Part shown: one piece after another, positions 1 through 9,303 of the stretch | Layout of the letters: each line of letters starts with the position of its first letter | Position numbering within the stretch: position 1 is the first letter of the stretch | NCBI RefSeq assembly: GCF_009725985.1 | Contig: NZ_RCNR01000001.1 | Coordinates: forward strand, 62,001-126,000 | Length of the DNA stretch: 64,000 nt | Source of the DNA: Zobellia amurskyensis | GTDB lineage: Bacteria; Bacteroidota; Bacteroidia; Flavobacteriales; Flavobacteriaceae | Reading direction: 5' to 3' | The notes under the pieces: generated by a model | Seen by the model: the letters and a program-made list of their open reading frames with translations, nothing else | Databases searched by the model: none | Told to the model about the DNA's origin: nothing | Translations under genes and position numbers: made by a program

Positions 1-185
1 AGTTTCCAATCTATGTGTTTTGTGCTTTCACCGGGATTATAGATTTTATGTTCGGCAAACTCTGCGGAAAACCCATGAAACGGACTTTTGTGTATACCGC
101 TGATGAAGCCTTCCACTACTTGGTTGGCCAAAAGCTCTAAGTTTTGAAATAGTGTGGTTTTGTTTAATTCCGATTGCAGGTTCAT
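1..185 (-). CDS. DUF58 family protein, N-terminal part (runs off the window)
   Basis: An ATG at 185 opens a minus-strand frame with no stop down to base 1, giving the first 61 residues. It starts [20 protein letters not shown] and continues through [20 protein letters not shown] to [10 protein letters not shown]. This is the typical start of Bacteroidota DUF58 proteins, in which the phrase [15 protein letters not shown]...ESTKHIDWK is conserved. DUF58 proteins carry a vWA-like fold and usually sit beside MoxR-type AAA ATPases; the exact role is unknown. The gene follows trxA in the same direction, separated by a hairpin with T-runs, so it is probably a separate transcription unit. Identification rests on motif recognition of a fragment. 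Confidence 0.8.
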   Translation of the reverse strand, partial: MNLQSELNKTTLFQNLELLANQVVEGFISGIHKSPFHGFSAEFAEHKIYNPGESTKHIDWK

Positions 186-245
186 GTTACTAAGATAGGC
201 ATTAAACGGAAACTGTAATTGAGCGGATGCGTCAGTTTAGGGCAT

Positions 246-276
246 AAAAAAATCCCACTAAAAGCGAGATTTTTTT
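246..276 (-). terminator. Rho-independent terminator after trxA
   Basis: A perfect 9-bp inverted repeat, AAAAAAATC and GATTTTTTT, flanks a 13-base loop just downstream of the trxA stop. The stem is AT-rich but both arms are A/T tracts, so it could work in either direction. Read on the minus strand it ends in seven T. Confidence 0.6.
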
Positions 277-306
277 ATAGTTCCCATTTTCAGGGAAGAA
301 TAAATA

Positions 307-624
307 TTATAAAGCTGCGTCAATCGCGTCTGTGTATACTTTCTTTGGGGAAACACCAACTTGACGATTAATGATCTCACCATTTTTAAATACCAATACA
401 GTTGGAATGTTACGCACACCGTACTTAGCAGCAAATTCTTGATTCGCATCAACATCTACTTTACCTACAACGGCCTTGCCTTCGTATTCTGAACTTACCT
501 CTTCAATGATTGGGCCTACCATTCTACAAGGTCCACACCAAGCTGCCCAAAAATCAACTACTACGGGTTTATCGCTTTTCAATACTACTTCATCAAAAGT
601 AGCGTCTGTTATTTCTAATGCCAT
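307..624 (-). CDS. trxA: Thioredoxin
   Basis: A 105-residue protein with the complete classical thioredoxin fold and no signal peptide, so it acts as a cytoplasmic disulfide reductase using electrons from thioredoxin reductase. The redox motif WCGPC lies at residues 29-33 (Cys30 and Cys33), preceded by VVVDFWAA, and the cis-proline loop reads RNIPTVLVF near residues 71-79. The length matches the family norm. The start is supported by a -7 promoter element 25-32 bases upstream. It lies downstream of dnaE on the same strand, but the 140-base gap and its own promoter suggest independent transcription. Confidence 0.97.
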   Translation of the reverse strand: MALEITDATFDEVVLKSDKPVVVDFWAAWCGPCRMVGPIIEEVSSEYEGKAVVGKVDVDANQEFAAKYGVRNIPTVLVFKNGEIINRQVGVSPKKVYTDAIDAAL

Positions 625-648
625 GATTTTCTGTTTTTAAATATTATA

Positions 649-656
649 CAAAGTTA
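649..656 (-). promoter_or_regulatory. Flavobacterial -7 promoter element for trxA
   Basis: Read on the minus strand, the sequence is TAACTTTG, which fits the Bacteroidota sigma-A -7 consensus TAnnTTTG. It sits about 25 bases before the trxA ATG and would give a short leader. No clear -33 TTTG was found at the usual spacing. Confidence 0.5.
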
Positions 657-764
657 GTCAAATATATGCCTGTTTCCTTACTAACGATACATTGCTTTTA
701 GCTATTGCGCTATCAATGTAATTTATGGGGTTAAAAATTGATATTTAAGCTGTAGCGGTCTGCC

Positions 765-3700
765 TTAGTTCAGTTTGTAATGAACTTCATTTTCCTTTAA
801 AGTGGCCAGTAGTTCACTACTTATCTGTACTTTTTGTTTTCTGCTCGTTAGACTTACTTTTATTTCTTCTTCCATCTCATAGACTATAAAATTAAGGGGG
901 TGGTTACCTTGGTGCGAAATAATAGTGTCTTTTAGTTGATGAATGTTTTCTTCTTTTAAATCGTCAATATTCAATTTGATAGTAAGTTTTTTAGCGTAGG
1001 CTTCCATTACCTCTTGAAGCAACATAAAACTATTGAACTGAATACGTGGGTCTCCTTTTTTACCAGTATCCCTGTTCGTCCACCCATCTTTAACAAAAAC
1101 CTTGATGTAGGCAAATGAATTGATCATAAGGAAATGGCGAAACCTAAGATATTCTTCGCCAAAAATCCTGAATTCAAACGATTCTGAGTAATCTTCTACT
1201 GTAAAAAGCGCCCAGCCTTTTCCGTTTTTGGAAACGCGGTGTTGCACATCGGTAATTACTCCGGCAAAGGCTAGTTCTCTATTTACTACCGTCTCAAGGT
1301 TATTTAAATGTGACAAGGATGCGTTGCAAAAAGCATCGATTTCTGTTTTGAAATCGTCCAACGGGTGACCTGAAATATATATACCCACTACTTCTTTTTC
1401 TCGGCGAAGTTTTTCCATGGTTCCCCATTCTTCACAAGGAGGCACTACAGGTTCGGGTATTTGCACATCGCTGGCATCACCAAAAAGACTTACTTGACTA
1501 GAGTTTTCGCTCTCTTGAAATTTGGCGCCATACTTTATGGTCTTCTCTAAGAATGTAACTCCGTCTCCTTCGTCATGAAAATATTGTGCTCTATGGGTGT
1601 CTCCAAAAGAATCGAAACCTCCGGCAACAGCTAAACTTTCAAAGGCTTTTTTGTTTGCGGCACGTAAATCTATTCGCTTTGCAAAATCAAAAACGGATTT
1701 AAACGTCCCGTCTTCTTTTCTGTTCTCTACAATGGTTTCTACTGCGCCACGGCCTACACCTTTAACGGCTCCCATTCCAAAACGGACGGCACCAGCATTG
1801 TTTACGGCAAATTTGTAGTAAGATTCATTTACATCCGGTCCAAGAACATCAAGACCCATTCGCTTACATTCCTCCATAAAGAAGGTTACCTGCTTTATGT
1901 CGTTCATATTATTGGATAGAACGGCCGCCATATATTCAGCAGGGTAGTGAGCCTTGCAATAGGCGGTTTGGTAAGCGATCCATGCGTAGCAAGTGGAGTG
2001 GGATTTATTAAATGCATACGCTGCAAATGCTTCCCAATCCTTCCAGATTTTCTCTAGCTTATCTGCTGCATGACCTTTAGCAGAAGCCTGTTCAATGAAC
2101 TTAGGCTTCATTTTGTCAAGAACGTGCTTTTGCTTTTTACCCATGGCCTTACGCAAAACATCGGCCTCACCTTTTGTAAAGTCGGCTAACTTTTGCGACA
2201 GGAGCATCACTTGCTCTTGGTATACCGTAATTCCGTAGGTCTCTGCTAAATATTCTTCACAGGCATCAAGATCATAAATAATCTCTTCGGTTCCGTGTTT
2301 ACGGGCAACGAAACTAGGTATGTATTCCATTGGGCCGGGGCGGTACAATGCGTTCATTGCAATAAGATCTGCAAAAACGGTAGGTTTTAGCGACCTCATG
2401 TGTTTTTGCATCCCGGGAGATTCATATTGGAATACCCCAACGGTTTCCCCGCGTTGAAACAATTCATATGTTTTTTCGTCGTCCAGCGGAAAACTCTCTG
2501 GGTCTAGCTCAATACCGTGTTTCGCCTTTACAATTTTAACGGTATCCTTAATAAGGGTCAATGTTTTTAACCCCAAGAAATCCATTTTTAGTAATCCGGC
2601 ATCTTCCACAACCGAGTTATCAAACTGCGTGCAGTACATTTCCGAATCCTTGGCGAGTGCCACGGGAACGAACTTCGTAATGTCGTCCGGTGTAATAATC
2701 ACCCCACAGGCATGGATACCTGTGTTTCGGACCGAGCCTTCTAAAATATAAGCTTGGTTCAAGGTTTCGGATTCCAGTCCGTCTCCTTCGGAGATATTCA
2801 GAAGCTCGTTTATTTTCTCAAGCTCTTCACTGTTAAACTTACTCTTTAATGTCTTTTCATCGATCCCAATTATCTTTTTTAGCTTGGACATGTTGGGAAT
2901 CAACTTTGCCATACGGTCAGCATCACCTAATGGTAAATCTAATGCTCTGGCCGTATCTCTAATTGAAGATTTGGCGGCCATGGTACCGTAAGTGATAATC
3001 TGGGCAACTTGGTTGGAGCCGTATTTATTAATAACGTAGTCCATTACGCGACTACGGCCTTCATCATCAAAGTCAATATCAATATCGGGCATACTTACAC
3101 GATCCGGATTCAAGAAACGCTCAAAAAGTAAATCGTACTTAATAGGATCTAAGTTCGTAATCCATAAGCAGTAGGCAACCGCGGAACCTGCAGCAGACCC
3201 ACGACCGGGACCTACGGATACATCCATAGCTCTTGCCGCCCTAATAAAATCTTCCACAATCAAGAAATAACCAGGGTAGCCGGTTTTTTCAATTACTTTA
3301 AGCTCAAAGTCCAGCCGCTCATCAATCTCTGGAGTAATTTCGCCATATCTTTTCTTCGCGCCTTCATAGGTAATATGACGTAGAAATTTATTCTCACCAC
3401 GTTTACCATTATCTAGTTTGTCTTCTTCAAATTGAAATTCTTCGGGAATATCAAAAGCGGGTAATAGTACATCTCGCGCCAAGGTGAAAGTTTCTACCTT
3501 GTCTACAATCTCTTGAATATTGATGATGGCTTCAGGAATATCCTTAAAAAGCTCCTTCATCTCGTCCGAAGACTTGAAGTAGTATTCTTGGTTAGGTAGC
3601 CCGTAACGATAGCCACGCCCACGACCTATTGGTGTGGCCTGTTTTTCTCCATCTTTAACACATAAAAGAATATCGTGTGCATGTGCATTTTCCTTTTCTG

Positions 3701-5201
3701 CGTAGTAAGTATTATTGGTGGCTACTAATTTTACGTTGTGTTTTTTGGCAAACTGAATCAATACTTGATTTACCCGGTCTTCATCTTCTTGACCGTGGCG
3801 CATTATTTCTATGTATAGATCATCACCAAAAGTTTCCTTCCACCAGATCAAAGCTTCTTCTGCTTGGTGTTCGCCAACGTTTAATACTTTGCTGGGAACT
3901 TCACCATACAGGTTACCTGTTAGGACCATCACGTCTTCCTTGTACTGCTCTATGACTTTTTTGTCGATACGAGGCACATAGTATTTTCCACTCACAAAGG
4001 CGATAGAAGACATTTTTGCCAAGTTCAAATACCCTTTTTTGGTTTTGGCGAGCATGACTATCTGGTAGCCATTGTCTTTTTGCGATTTGTTGGTATGATC
4101 TTCGCAGACTTGAAATTCACAGCCAATAATAGGGGTGATCTCTACTTCGGGTTCCGGTAATTCGTTTAAGGGTTCTTGTCCTTCTTCAAGCGTGCCGTTC
4201 TGGGTTGCTTCGTATCGTTTTAAATTGGCCTCGTTTCTTGCTACAACCCCTTTGTTGTGATTTAGTACACCATTAACAAAATGGAATGCTCCCATCATAT
4301 TCGCATGATCGGTCATGGCAACCGCTGGCATTTTTGCTTTTGCGGTATTGGCAATTAAATCTGGAATACTGGTAGTAGATTGAAGAATAGAAAACTGGGT
4401 GTGGTTATGCAAATGTGCAAAACTAGCCGATTCTAGCGTGGCAAGGTTTTCTTGAATCTCTTCTTGGGAAACACCGCCCGTGTCTTTGGCCCATAATGCA
4501 TCGGCTATTTTTTTCGATGCTTTTTTTAGGTTGATGTGTTTAAGGCCGATGAGCTGAATCTCCTGTGGATTAGCTTCAGAGAAGTTTTTGAAATAATCTG
4601 GTTGAACGTCTAATTGTTCGGCCGTATATTGATGCTTACGAATAAGCTCTAAGAAGCAACGTGTGGTTGCTTCAACATCGGCAGTGGCATTATGCGCCTC
4701 GCCAAAAGGTGCTCCAAACAAAAATTGATGTAATTCCGTTAGTGTGGGTAGCTTGAATTTACCACCTCTACCACCTGGAATTTGACATAATTGAGCCGTT
4801 TGTTCCGTACAAGTATCCAAAACGGGAAGTTCTTGTAATGGGTTCTCAACGCCCATGCGATGGAATTCGGCACCCATTATATTTAAATCAAATCCTACAT
4901 TCTGTCCAACAACAAATTTTGTCTTTGACATGGCTATGTTGAACTTTTCTAAAACCTCAGAAAGTGAGATTCCCTGCTGTTCGGCCAATTCTGTAGAGAT
5001 ACCGTGAATCTGTTCGGCATCATATGGAATATTGAATCCGTCTGGACGTACCAAATAATCTTCATGTTCAATGCACCGGCCCATTTCGTCGTGCAACTGC
5101 CAAGCAATCTGTATGCAACGGGGCCAGTTGTCCGTGTCGGTAATAGGGGCGTCCCAGCGCTTGGGAAGTCCGGTGGTTTCCGTATCAAAAATAAGGTACA
5201 T
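765..5201 (-). CDS. dnaE: DNA polymerase III alpha subunit with N-terminal proofreading exonuclease domain
   Basis: This 1478-residue replicative polymerase synthesises the chromosome. It is about 300 residues longer than E. coli DnaE because residues 1-180 form a DnaQ-like DEDD exonuclease (MYLIFDTETTGLP at the start, HNATADVEAT near residue 172). A PHP domain starts near residue 260 (FAHLHNHTQFS, AMTDHANMMG). The polymerase core includes GPGRGSAAGS and the metal-binding MPDIDIDF motif near residue 705. An OB-fold region lies near residues 1310-1360. Such exonuclease-fused DnaE proteins are usual in Bacteroidota, so proofreading can be in cis. The frame is intact. A 307-base gap separates it from the divergent rpsP. 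Confidence 0.96.
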   Translation of the reverse strand: MYLIFDTETTGLPKRWDAPITDTDNWPRCIQIAWQLHDEMGRCIEHEDYLVRPDGFNIPYDAEQIHGISTELAEQQGISLSEVLEKFNIAMSKTKFVVGQNVGFDLNIMGAEFHRMGVENPLQELPVLDTCTEQTAQLCQIPGGRGGKFKLPTLTELHQFLFGAPFGEAHNATADVEATTRCFLELIRKHQYTAEQLDVQPDYFKNFSEANPQEIQLIGLKHINLKKASKKIADALWAKDTGGVSQEEIQENLATLESASFAHLHNHTQFSILQSTTSIPDLIANTAKAKMPAVAMTDHANMMGAFHFVNGVLNHNKGVVARNEANLKRYEATQNGTLEEGQEPLNELPEPEVEITPIIGCEFQVCEDHTNKSQKDNGYQIVMLAKTKKGYLNLAKMSSIAFVSGKYYVPRIDKKVIEQYKEDVMVLTGNLYGEVPSKVLNVGEHQAEEALIWWKETFGDDLYIEIMRHGQEDEDRVNQVLIQFAKKHNVKLVATNNTYYAEKENAHAHDILLCVKDGEKQATPIGRGRGYRYGLPNQEYYFKSSDEMKELFKDIPEAIINIQEIVDKVETFTLARDVLLPAFDIPEEFQFEEDKLDNGKRGENKFLRHITYEGAKKRYGEITPEIDERLDFELKVIEKTGYPGYFLIVEDFIRAARAMDVSVGPGRGSAAGSAVAYCLWITNLDPIKYDLLFERFLNPDRVSMPDIDIDFDDEGRSRVMDYVINKYGSNQVAQIITYGTMAAKSSIRDTARALDLPLGDADRMAKLIPNMSKLKKIIGIDEKTLKSKFNSEELEKINELLNISEGDGLESETLNQAYILEGSVRNTGIHACGVIITPDDITKFVPVALAKDSEMYCTQFDNSVVEDAGLLKMDFLGLKTLTLIKDTVKIVKAKHGIELDPESFPLDDEKTYELFQRGETVGVFQYESPGMQKHMRSLKPTVFADLIAMNALYRPGPMEYIPSFVARKHGTEEIIYDLDACEEYLAETYGITVYQEQVMLLSQKLADFTKGEADVLRKAMGKKQKHVLDKMKPKFIEQASAKGHAADKLEKIWKDWEAFAAYAFNKSHSTCYAWIAYQTAYCKAHYPAEYMAAVLSNNMNDIKQVTFFMEECKRMGLDVLGPDVNESYYKFAVNNAGAVRFGMGAVKGVGRGAVETIVENRKEDGTFKSVFDFAKRIDLRAANKKAFESLAVAGGFDSFGDTHRAQYFHDEGDGVTFLEKTIKYGAKFQESENSSQVSLFGDASDVQIPEPVVPPCEEWGTMEKLRREKEVVGIYISGHPLDDFKTEIDAFCNASLSHLNNLETVVNRELAFAGVITDVQHRVSKNGKGWALFTVEDYSESFEFRIFGEEYLRFRHFLMINSFAYIKVFVKDGWTNRDTGKKGDPRIQFNSFMLLQEVMEAYAKKLTIKLNIDDLKEENIHQLKDTIISHQGNHPLNFIVYEMEEEIKVSLTSRKQKVQISSELLATLKENEVHYKLN

Positions 5202-5429
5202 AAAGACTTGTGTTTGTGCTTAAAAAAGAGACTATAAAATTAAGTAAAAAGAACGCTTTTAAAGGCAATGAGTTGTTAAGAGTTATTAACGTGTTCGTGA
5301 GTAATGCATCCCTTCTAAACAAACAGTTCATTATGTGTAAGTTATGTTTATTTCATCTTACCTTTGAAAAAAATAATGAAAGGAGTGTTTTTTATTATAA
5401 TCAAGTAGTATTACATCAAAAAGAAATTC

Positions 5430-5437
5430 TATATTTG
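5430..5437 (+). promoter_or_regulatory. Flavobacterial -7 promoter element for rpsP-rimM
   Basis: TATATTTG is an exact match to the TAnnTTTG consensus and is followed by GCACC, a common start-site context. Transcription would begin near 5444 and leave a leader of about 65 bases before rpsP. Confidence 0.65.
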
Positions 5438-5478
5438 CACCCCTTTTAAAGGGAAGATTTTAAAATGAATTAATAACA

Positions 5479-5493
5479 AGGGTCGGGCACCCT
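5479..5493 (+). promoter_or_regulatory. Small hairpin in the rpsP leader
   Basis: AGGGT, CGGGC, ACCCT forms a 5-bp stem with a 5-base loop ending 15 bases before the rpsP ATG. Ribosomal-protein operons are often autoregulated by S16 or similar proteins binding the leader. Whether this hairpin does so is inference; conservation in other flavobacterial rpsP leaders would support it. Confidence 0.35.
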
Positions 5494-5508
5494 ACAAATT
5501 AATGTGAT

Positions 5509-6054
5509 ATGCCAGTAAAAATTAGATTACAGAGACACGGTAAAAAAGGAAAACCATTTTATTGGATAGTTGCTGCAGATGCAAGAGCTAAAAGAGATGG
5601 TAAATTCTTGGAAAAATTGGGAATCTACAACCCAAATACCAACCCTGCTACTATTGAGTTAAACGTTGATAATTCAGTACAATGGTTGCAGAATGGTGCG
5701 CAACCAACAGATACCGCTAAAGCAATTCTTTCTTATAGAGGTGTACTTTTAAAGCATCACTTGTTAGGTGGCGTTCGTAAAGGTGCTTTAACTGAAGAAC
5801 AAGCTGAAGAGAAATTTACTGCTTGGTTAGAAGAAAAAGAAGGTAAGATCGCTTCTAAAGTAGGTGGTTTGGATAAAGAGAAAGCAGAAGCTAGAGCTGC
5901 TGCATTGAAAGCAGAGAAAGAGGTAAATGATAAGCGTGCTGCTGAAGCTGCCGCTGCTGCATTACCAGAAGCTGCGGAAGGTGAAGAGGCTGAAGTTGCT
6001 GCAACTGAAGAAGCTCCGTCTGTAGAGGCTGAAGCATCTAAGGAAGAAGAATAA
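5509..6054 (+). CDS. rpsP: 30S ribosomal protein S16 (bS16) with long C-terminal extension
   Basis: Residues 1 to about 85 are the universal S16 core: MPVKIRLQRHGKKGKPFYWI at the start and LEKLGIYNPNTNPATIELN in the middle. S16 binds 16S rRNA during assembly of the small subunit. The protein is 181 residues, about twice the usual 80-90. The tail is a charged, low-complexity Ala/Glu/Lys region ending in repeated EEA and AEA units, as is common in Bacteroidota S16. It is followed 16 bases later by rimM, the usual S16 maturation partner, so the two form an operon. Confidence 0.97.
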   Translation: MPVKIRLQRHGKKGKPFYWIVAADARAKRDGKFLEKLGIYNPNTNPATIELNVDNSVQWLQNGAQPTDTAKAILSYRGVLLKHHLLGGVRKGALTEEQAEEKFTAWLEEKEGKIASKVGGLDKEKAEARAAALKAEKEVNDKRAAEAAAAALPEAAEGEEAEVAATEEAPSVEAEASKEEE

Positions 6055-6070
6055 ATAAATCTAGAAACGA

Positions 6071-6601
6071 ATGCGTAAGGAAGATTGTTTCTACCTCGGT
6101 AAGATCGTTTCTAAATATAGTTTTAAGGGTGAGGTACTAGTTAAGCTAGATGCCGATGAACCTGAGATTTACGAAAACATGGAATCAGTTTTTGTCTTGA
6201 TGAAAGGCAATACACTGGTTCCATTTTTTATTGATAGATGTCGTCTGCATAAATCGGCGCTTTTGCGAATAGATTTTGAAGAGGTAAAAGACGAAGCATC
6301 TGCTGACCGTATTATGGGTCATGGACTTTATTTGCCCTTAGCGGCATTGCCTAAATTAGAAGGAGATAAATTCTACTTTCACGAAGTCATTGGTTTTGAT
6401 GTGTTAGATGACGTTCATGGGAATATTGGTAAAATAACCGGAGTGAACGATACTACGTCTCAGGCTATTTTTGAAATCGAAAAGGATGGGAAAGAGATTT
6501 TGGTACCCATCATAGATCAAATCGTGAAAAAAGTTGATCGCGAAAGTAAGGCCGTTCACGTAAGTACACCAGAAGGTCTTGTAGACTTATATTTAGGATA
6601 A
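6071..6601 (+). CDS. rimM: Ribosome maturation factor RimM
   Basis: RimM is a 16S processing factor that binds S19 and helps mature the 30S head. This 176-residue protein has the N-terminal RimM beta-barrel (YLGKIVSKYSFKGEVLVKLD, residues 8-27) and a C-terminal PRC-barrel (FYFHEVIGFDVLDDVHGNIG, then EILVPIIDQIVKKVD). Length and domain order are normal. It directly follows rpsP on the same strand and shares its promoter. Confidence 0.95.
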   Translation: MRKEDCFYLGKIVSKYSFKGEVLVKLDADEPEIYENMESVFVLMKGNTLVPFFIDRCRLHKSALLRIDFEEVKDEASADRIMGHGLYLPLAALPKLEGDKFYFHEVIGFDVLDDVHGNIGKITGVNDTTSQAIFEIEKDGKEILVPIIDQIVKKVDRESKAVHVSTPEGLVDLYLG

Positions 6602-6602
6602 A

Positions 6603-6624
6603 CCAGACCTGGTTTATAGTCTGG
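6603..6624 (+). terminator. Weak hairpin after rimM
   Basis: CCAGAC and GTCTGG form a 6-bp stem with a 10-base loop right after the rimM stop, in the short gap between convergent genes. The downstream T-run is short (CCCTTTTA), so this is a tentative terminator. Confidence 0.4.
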
Positions 6625-6643
6625 CATACCCTTTTACTTCAAT

Positions 6644-7687
6644 TTATTTTAGTGCCTTTTCACAAAAAGCTATACATTTTTGAACCTCTGCCACAGCATT
6701 AGACCCTTCGGGTATGTTGTACTCAAGCTCTACAGTGCCTGGAAAAGTGTACTTTTTATCGCGCATCAATTGTAACGCACTTTCAATTGGTGTGTCACCA
6801 CTTCCCCAAACCAGATTACCTTTACCATGCTCAGGAGTCTGTCTGTCTTTTAAGTGCATGCTCTTAATGTGTTCGTGCTTATTTTTTATAATATCTAAAG
6901 GAGCGGCATTACCTGCTGCTACAAAATGACCTAAATCTAGGTTTAAAGCATTATATTTTGATTGTTTTAAGGCTGTATCCCATAGGGTAGGGGTTTGTTG
7001 TTCATGACCATGATAAGCAACGTAAATACCGTGTTTTTTGGCAAAATTGCCCAGTCTAAGTGTTGTGGGGTCATCGCTTGGGTGTTCTACCGTAACATGG
7101 CTAGCACCTAAAACTTTTGCGGTTTTCATACCCCAATCGATGTCGGCATCAGAGTTGTTTTTTCCAAACGTATTCCTAGGCTTAAAGGCATATATGTTTA
7201 CACCGGCATCATTATACATTTTTCTGAATTTTTCAAACCTTTTCATATCGGCATTCTTTCGCCATTTCGTTACTTCATCATTGTAAGCAGCTTGTTCAGC
7301 CTGTATTTCTGCAAGTTCTTTAACTTCGTCATCGGTAATGCTACCACTTTTTTTCTTTTTCATCAAACCAGAAAATACGCTTCTGTTTAATTTATTTTCA
7401 GGTCTTCCGGCAAAAGTCTCTGCAGGGTCTCCAATTAATTCAATGGCGTTTATACCACAATCCAAAATATATTTCAGGGTGGCCTCTGCGCTTTGGTCTT
7501 CCATACTTCTAAATGAATAGGTAATGACACCTATCTGAACCCCATTAAATTTGGAGTTGGGTTTGTTATAATATTTTAATATGGATGGAGCTCCAAAAAG
7601 AGATGGAGTAATCAGCGTTGAGCCTGCTGCTACGGTTAGAGTGTTTCTTAAGAATTTACGCCTTCCGGACTTTGAATCGTTTTGCAT
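6644..7687 (-). CDS. Tat-exported sugar phosphate isomerase/epimerase-like TIM barrel
   Basis: A 347-residue protein of the xylose-isomerase-like TIM-barrel (AP endonuclease family 2) group. The N-terminus has a twin-arginine-type signal (GRRKFLRNTLTVAAG, residues 8-22), so it probably acts in the periplasm. The barrel starts at VQIGVITYSFRSM and contains NAIELIGDP, the strand HVTVEHPSDD, YVAYHGHEQQ, LNLDLGHFVAAG, HIKSMHLKDRQ and GTVELEYNIP; these His/Glu/Asp residues are the expected metal ligands. Related proteins are annotated as isomerases or epimerases, and some act on oxidised sugars, but the substrate cannot be read from sequence. It is divergent from a sulfatase and convergent with rimM. 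Confidence 0.82.
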   Translation of the reverse strand: MQNDSKSGRRKFLRNTLTVAAGSTLITPSLFGAPSILKYYNKPNSKFNGVQIGVITYSFRSMEDQSAEATLKYILDCGINAIELIGDPAETFAGRPENKLNRSVFSGLMKKKKSGSITDDEVKELAEIQAEQAAYNDEVTKWRKNADMKRFEKFRKMYNDAGVNIYAFKPRNTFGKNNSDADIDWGMKTAKVLGASHVTVEHPSDDPTTLRLGNFAKKHGIYVAYHGHEQQTPTLWDTALKQSKYNALNLDLGHFVAAGNAAPLDIIKNKHEHIKSMHLKDRQTPEHGKGNLVWGSGDTPIESALQLMRDKKYTFPGTVELEYNIPEGSNAVAEVQKCIAFCEKALK

Positions 7688-7833
7688 CGAGGTTTGTTTT
7701 ATATGTTTGATTGTATTCTAACCTTTGGTTTTTATGAAATGTACCGTCTATTTCAAAATTTGAGATTACCGTTAATAGGGTCAAAATATCCAAAGAAAAT
7801 TAAGTAATTTCATACCGACCAACAAGCTTTCAT

Positions 7834-9303
7834 ATGACATATCACAAAAGGAACTTCATTTTTTCTTTTTTCTTCAAACTAGTACTCATAAGTGTTTTTG
7901 GACTAATAGTATTTTCTTGTAAAGAATCGCAAAAACCGGTTACCGTCCAAACAGTTTCTTCTCCAAATATAATTTTAATTTTTACGGATGATCAAGGGTA
8001 TCAAGATGTTGGTGCCTTCGGTGCAGATGATATTGAGACGCCCAATCTGGATCAAATGGCTTTGGACGGAGCAAAATTAACGAACTATTACGCTGCGCAA
8101 GCGGTTTGTTCTGCATCAAGAGCAGGTATCTTAACGGGCTGCTACCCTAACAGAATTGGTATTCACAACGCTATGATGCCAAATAGCAAAGTAGGTTTGC
8201 ACCCTTCTGAAACCACGATAGCCGAAATGTTGAAGGCTGAAGGGTACAGCACGGGAATATTTGGAAAATGGCATTTGGGCGATCACGAAAATTTTCTCCC
8301 CACCAAAAATGGATTTGATGAATGGTTCGGTATTCCGTATTCTAATGATATGTGGCCTTTGCACCCACAGCAGGGACCTATTTTTAATTTTGGACCATTA
8401 CCACTTTATGAGAATGAAACCGTTATAGATACACTAACGGACCAGTCACAGTTAACTACCCAGATTACTGAACGCAGTGTAGATTTTATAAACAGGAATA
8501 AGGATACTCCGTTTTTCCTTTATGTAGCACATCCACAACCCCACGTTCCACTTTTTGTTTCGGATAAATTTAAAGGGAAATCAAAAAGAGGCCTTTACGG
8601 TGATGTTATTATGGAAATTGATTGGTCTACCGGTGAGATAATTGAAGCTCTAAAAAAGAACGGACTTAGTGAGAATACCATGGTTATCTTTACTTCGGAT
8701 AATGGTCCTTGGTTGTCCTATGGGAATCATTCGGGAAGTGCCCTTCCGTTTAGGGAAGGAAAGGGTACTGCTTGGGAAGGTGGGCAACGTGAACCGTTTA
8801 TTGTAAAATACCCTGCTAGGTTAAAAGCGGGGCAAGTCATAGAAACACCGGTCATGGCTATAGATATCCTCCCTACTATAGCCGAAATTACGGATGCCAG
8901 CTTACCCCAAAGTCTTATTGACGGCAAAAGTGTATGGAAAATACTCACGGGTGAATCTAAAGAGAGTCCGCAAGAAGCGTATTTCTTTTATTACCGGGTA
9001 AATGAACTTTTTGGAGTGCGTTATGGAAAATGGAAACTCTATTTTCCCCATCGCTACCGCACCATGAACGGACAAGAACCTGGCAAAGATGGATTACCTG
9101 GTGAATACCGAATGGTAGACTTAAAGGAAGTAGAATTGTATGACTTGGAAAATGACGTGGGCGAAACTACTAATGTGGCAAACGAAAACCCTGATGTTGT
9201 TGCTAAAATAGAAAGTCTATCGGATGGTATGAGAGTCCGGTTGGGAGATGCTTTAAAAGGGATAGAAGGAAAGGAAACAAGAAAAAGAGGAAGTGTAGAA
9301 TGA
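7834..9303 (+). CDS. Sulfatase, S1 family, lipoprotein
   Basis: This 489-residue sulfatase hydrolyses sulfate esters. The signal peptide ends at a lipobox (LIVFSC, Cys29), so it is probably membrane-anchored. The alkaline-phosphatase-like fold starts with PNIILIFTDDQGYQDVGAFG (metal-binding Asp pair at residues 52-53). The formylglycine site reads AVCSASRAGILTG with Cys92; Ala replaces the usual Pro of CxPxR. Further metal and sulfate residues are in KWHLGDHE and FTSDNGPW. It resembles the arylsulfatase A branch. It lies outside the main sulfatase cluster, and its last four bases (ATGA) overlap the start of trmN6, which suggests coupled translation. The substrate is unknown. Confidence 0.93.
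   Translation: MTYHKRNFIFSFFFKLVLISVFGLIVFSCKESQKPVTVQTVSSPNIILIFTDDQGYQDVGAFGADDIETPNLDQMALDGAKLTNYYAAQAVCSASRAGILTGCYPNRIGIHNAMMPNSKVGLHPSETTIAEMLKAEGYSTGIFGKWHLGDHENFLPTKNGFDEWFGIPYSNDMWPLHPQQGPIFNFGPLPLYENETVIDTLTDQSQLTTQITERSVDFINRNKDTPFFLYVAHPQPHVPLFVSDKFKGKSKRGLYGDVIMEIDWSTGEIIEALKKNGLSENTMVIFTSDNGPWLSYGNHSGSALPFREGKGTAWEGGQREPFIVKYPARLKAGQVIETPVMAIDILPTIAEITDASLPQSLIDGKSVWKILTGESKESPQEAYFFYYRVNELFGVRYGKWKLYFPHRYRTMNGQEPGKDGLPGEYRMVDLKEVELYDLENDVGETTNVANENPDVVAKIESLSDGMRVRLGDALKGIEGKETRKRGSVE

Larger units (their letters stand above)
5202..5508. other. Intergenic region between dnaE and rpsP
   Basis: These 307 bases separate divergent dnaE and rpsP and contain no convincing gene. They hold the rpsP promoter and leader: a TATATTTG element at 5430-5437, a CCCTTTTAAAGGG near-palindrome at 5441-5453 and a small hairpin at 5479-5493. 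The half nearest dnaE is AT-rich and shows no clear promoter element. Confidence 0.6.

Noticed and set aside
711-743. TATCAA/TTGATA inverted repeat after dnaE
   Set aside because: Six AT-rich base pairs with a 21-base loop are expected by chance in this composition.
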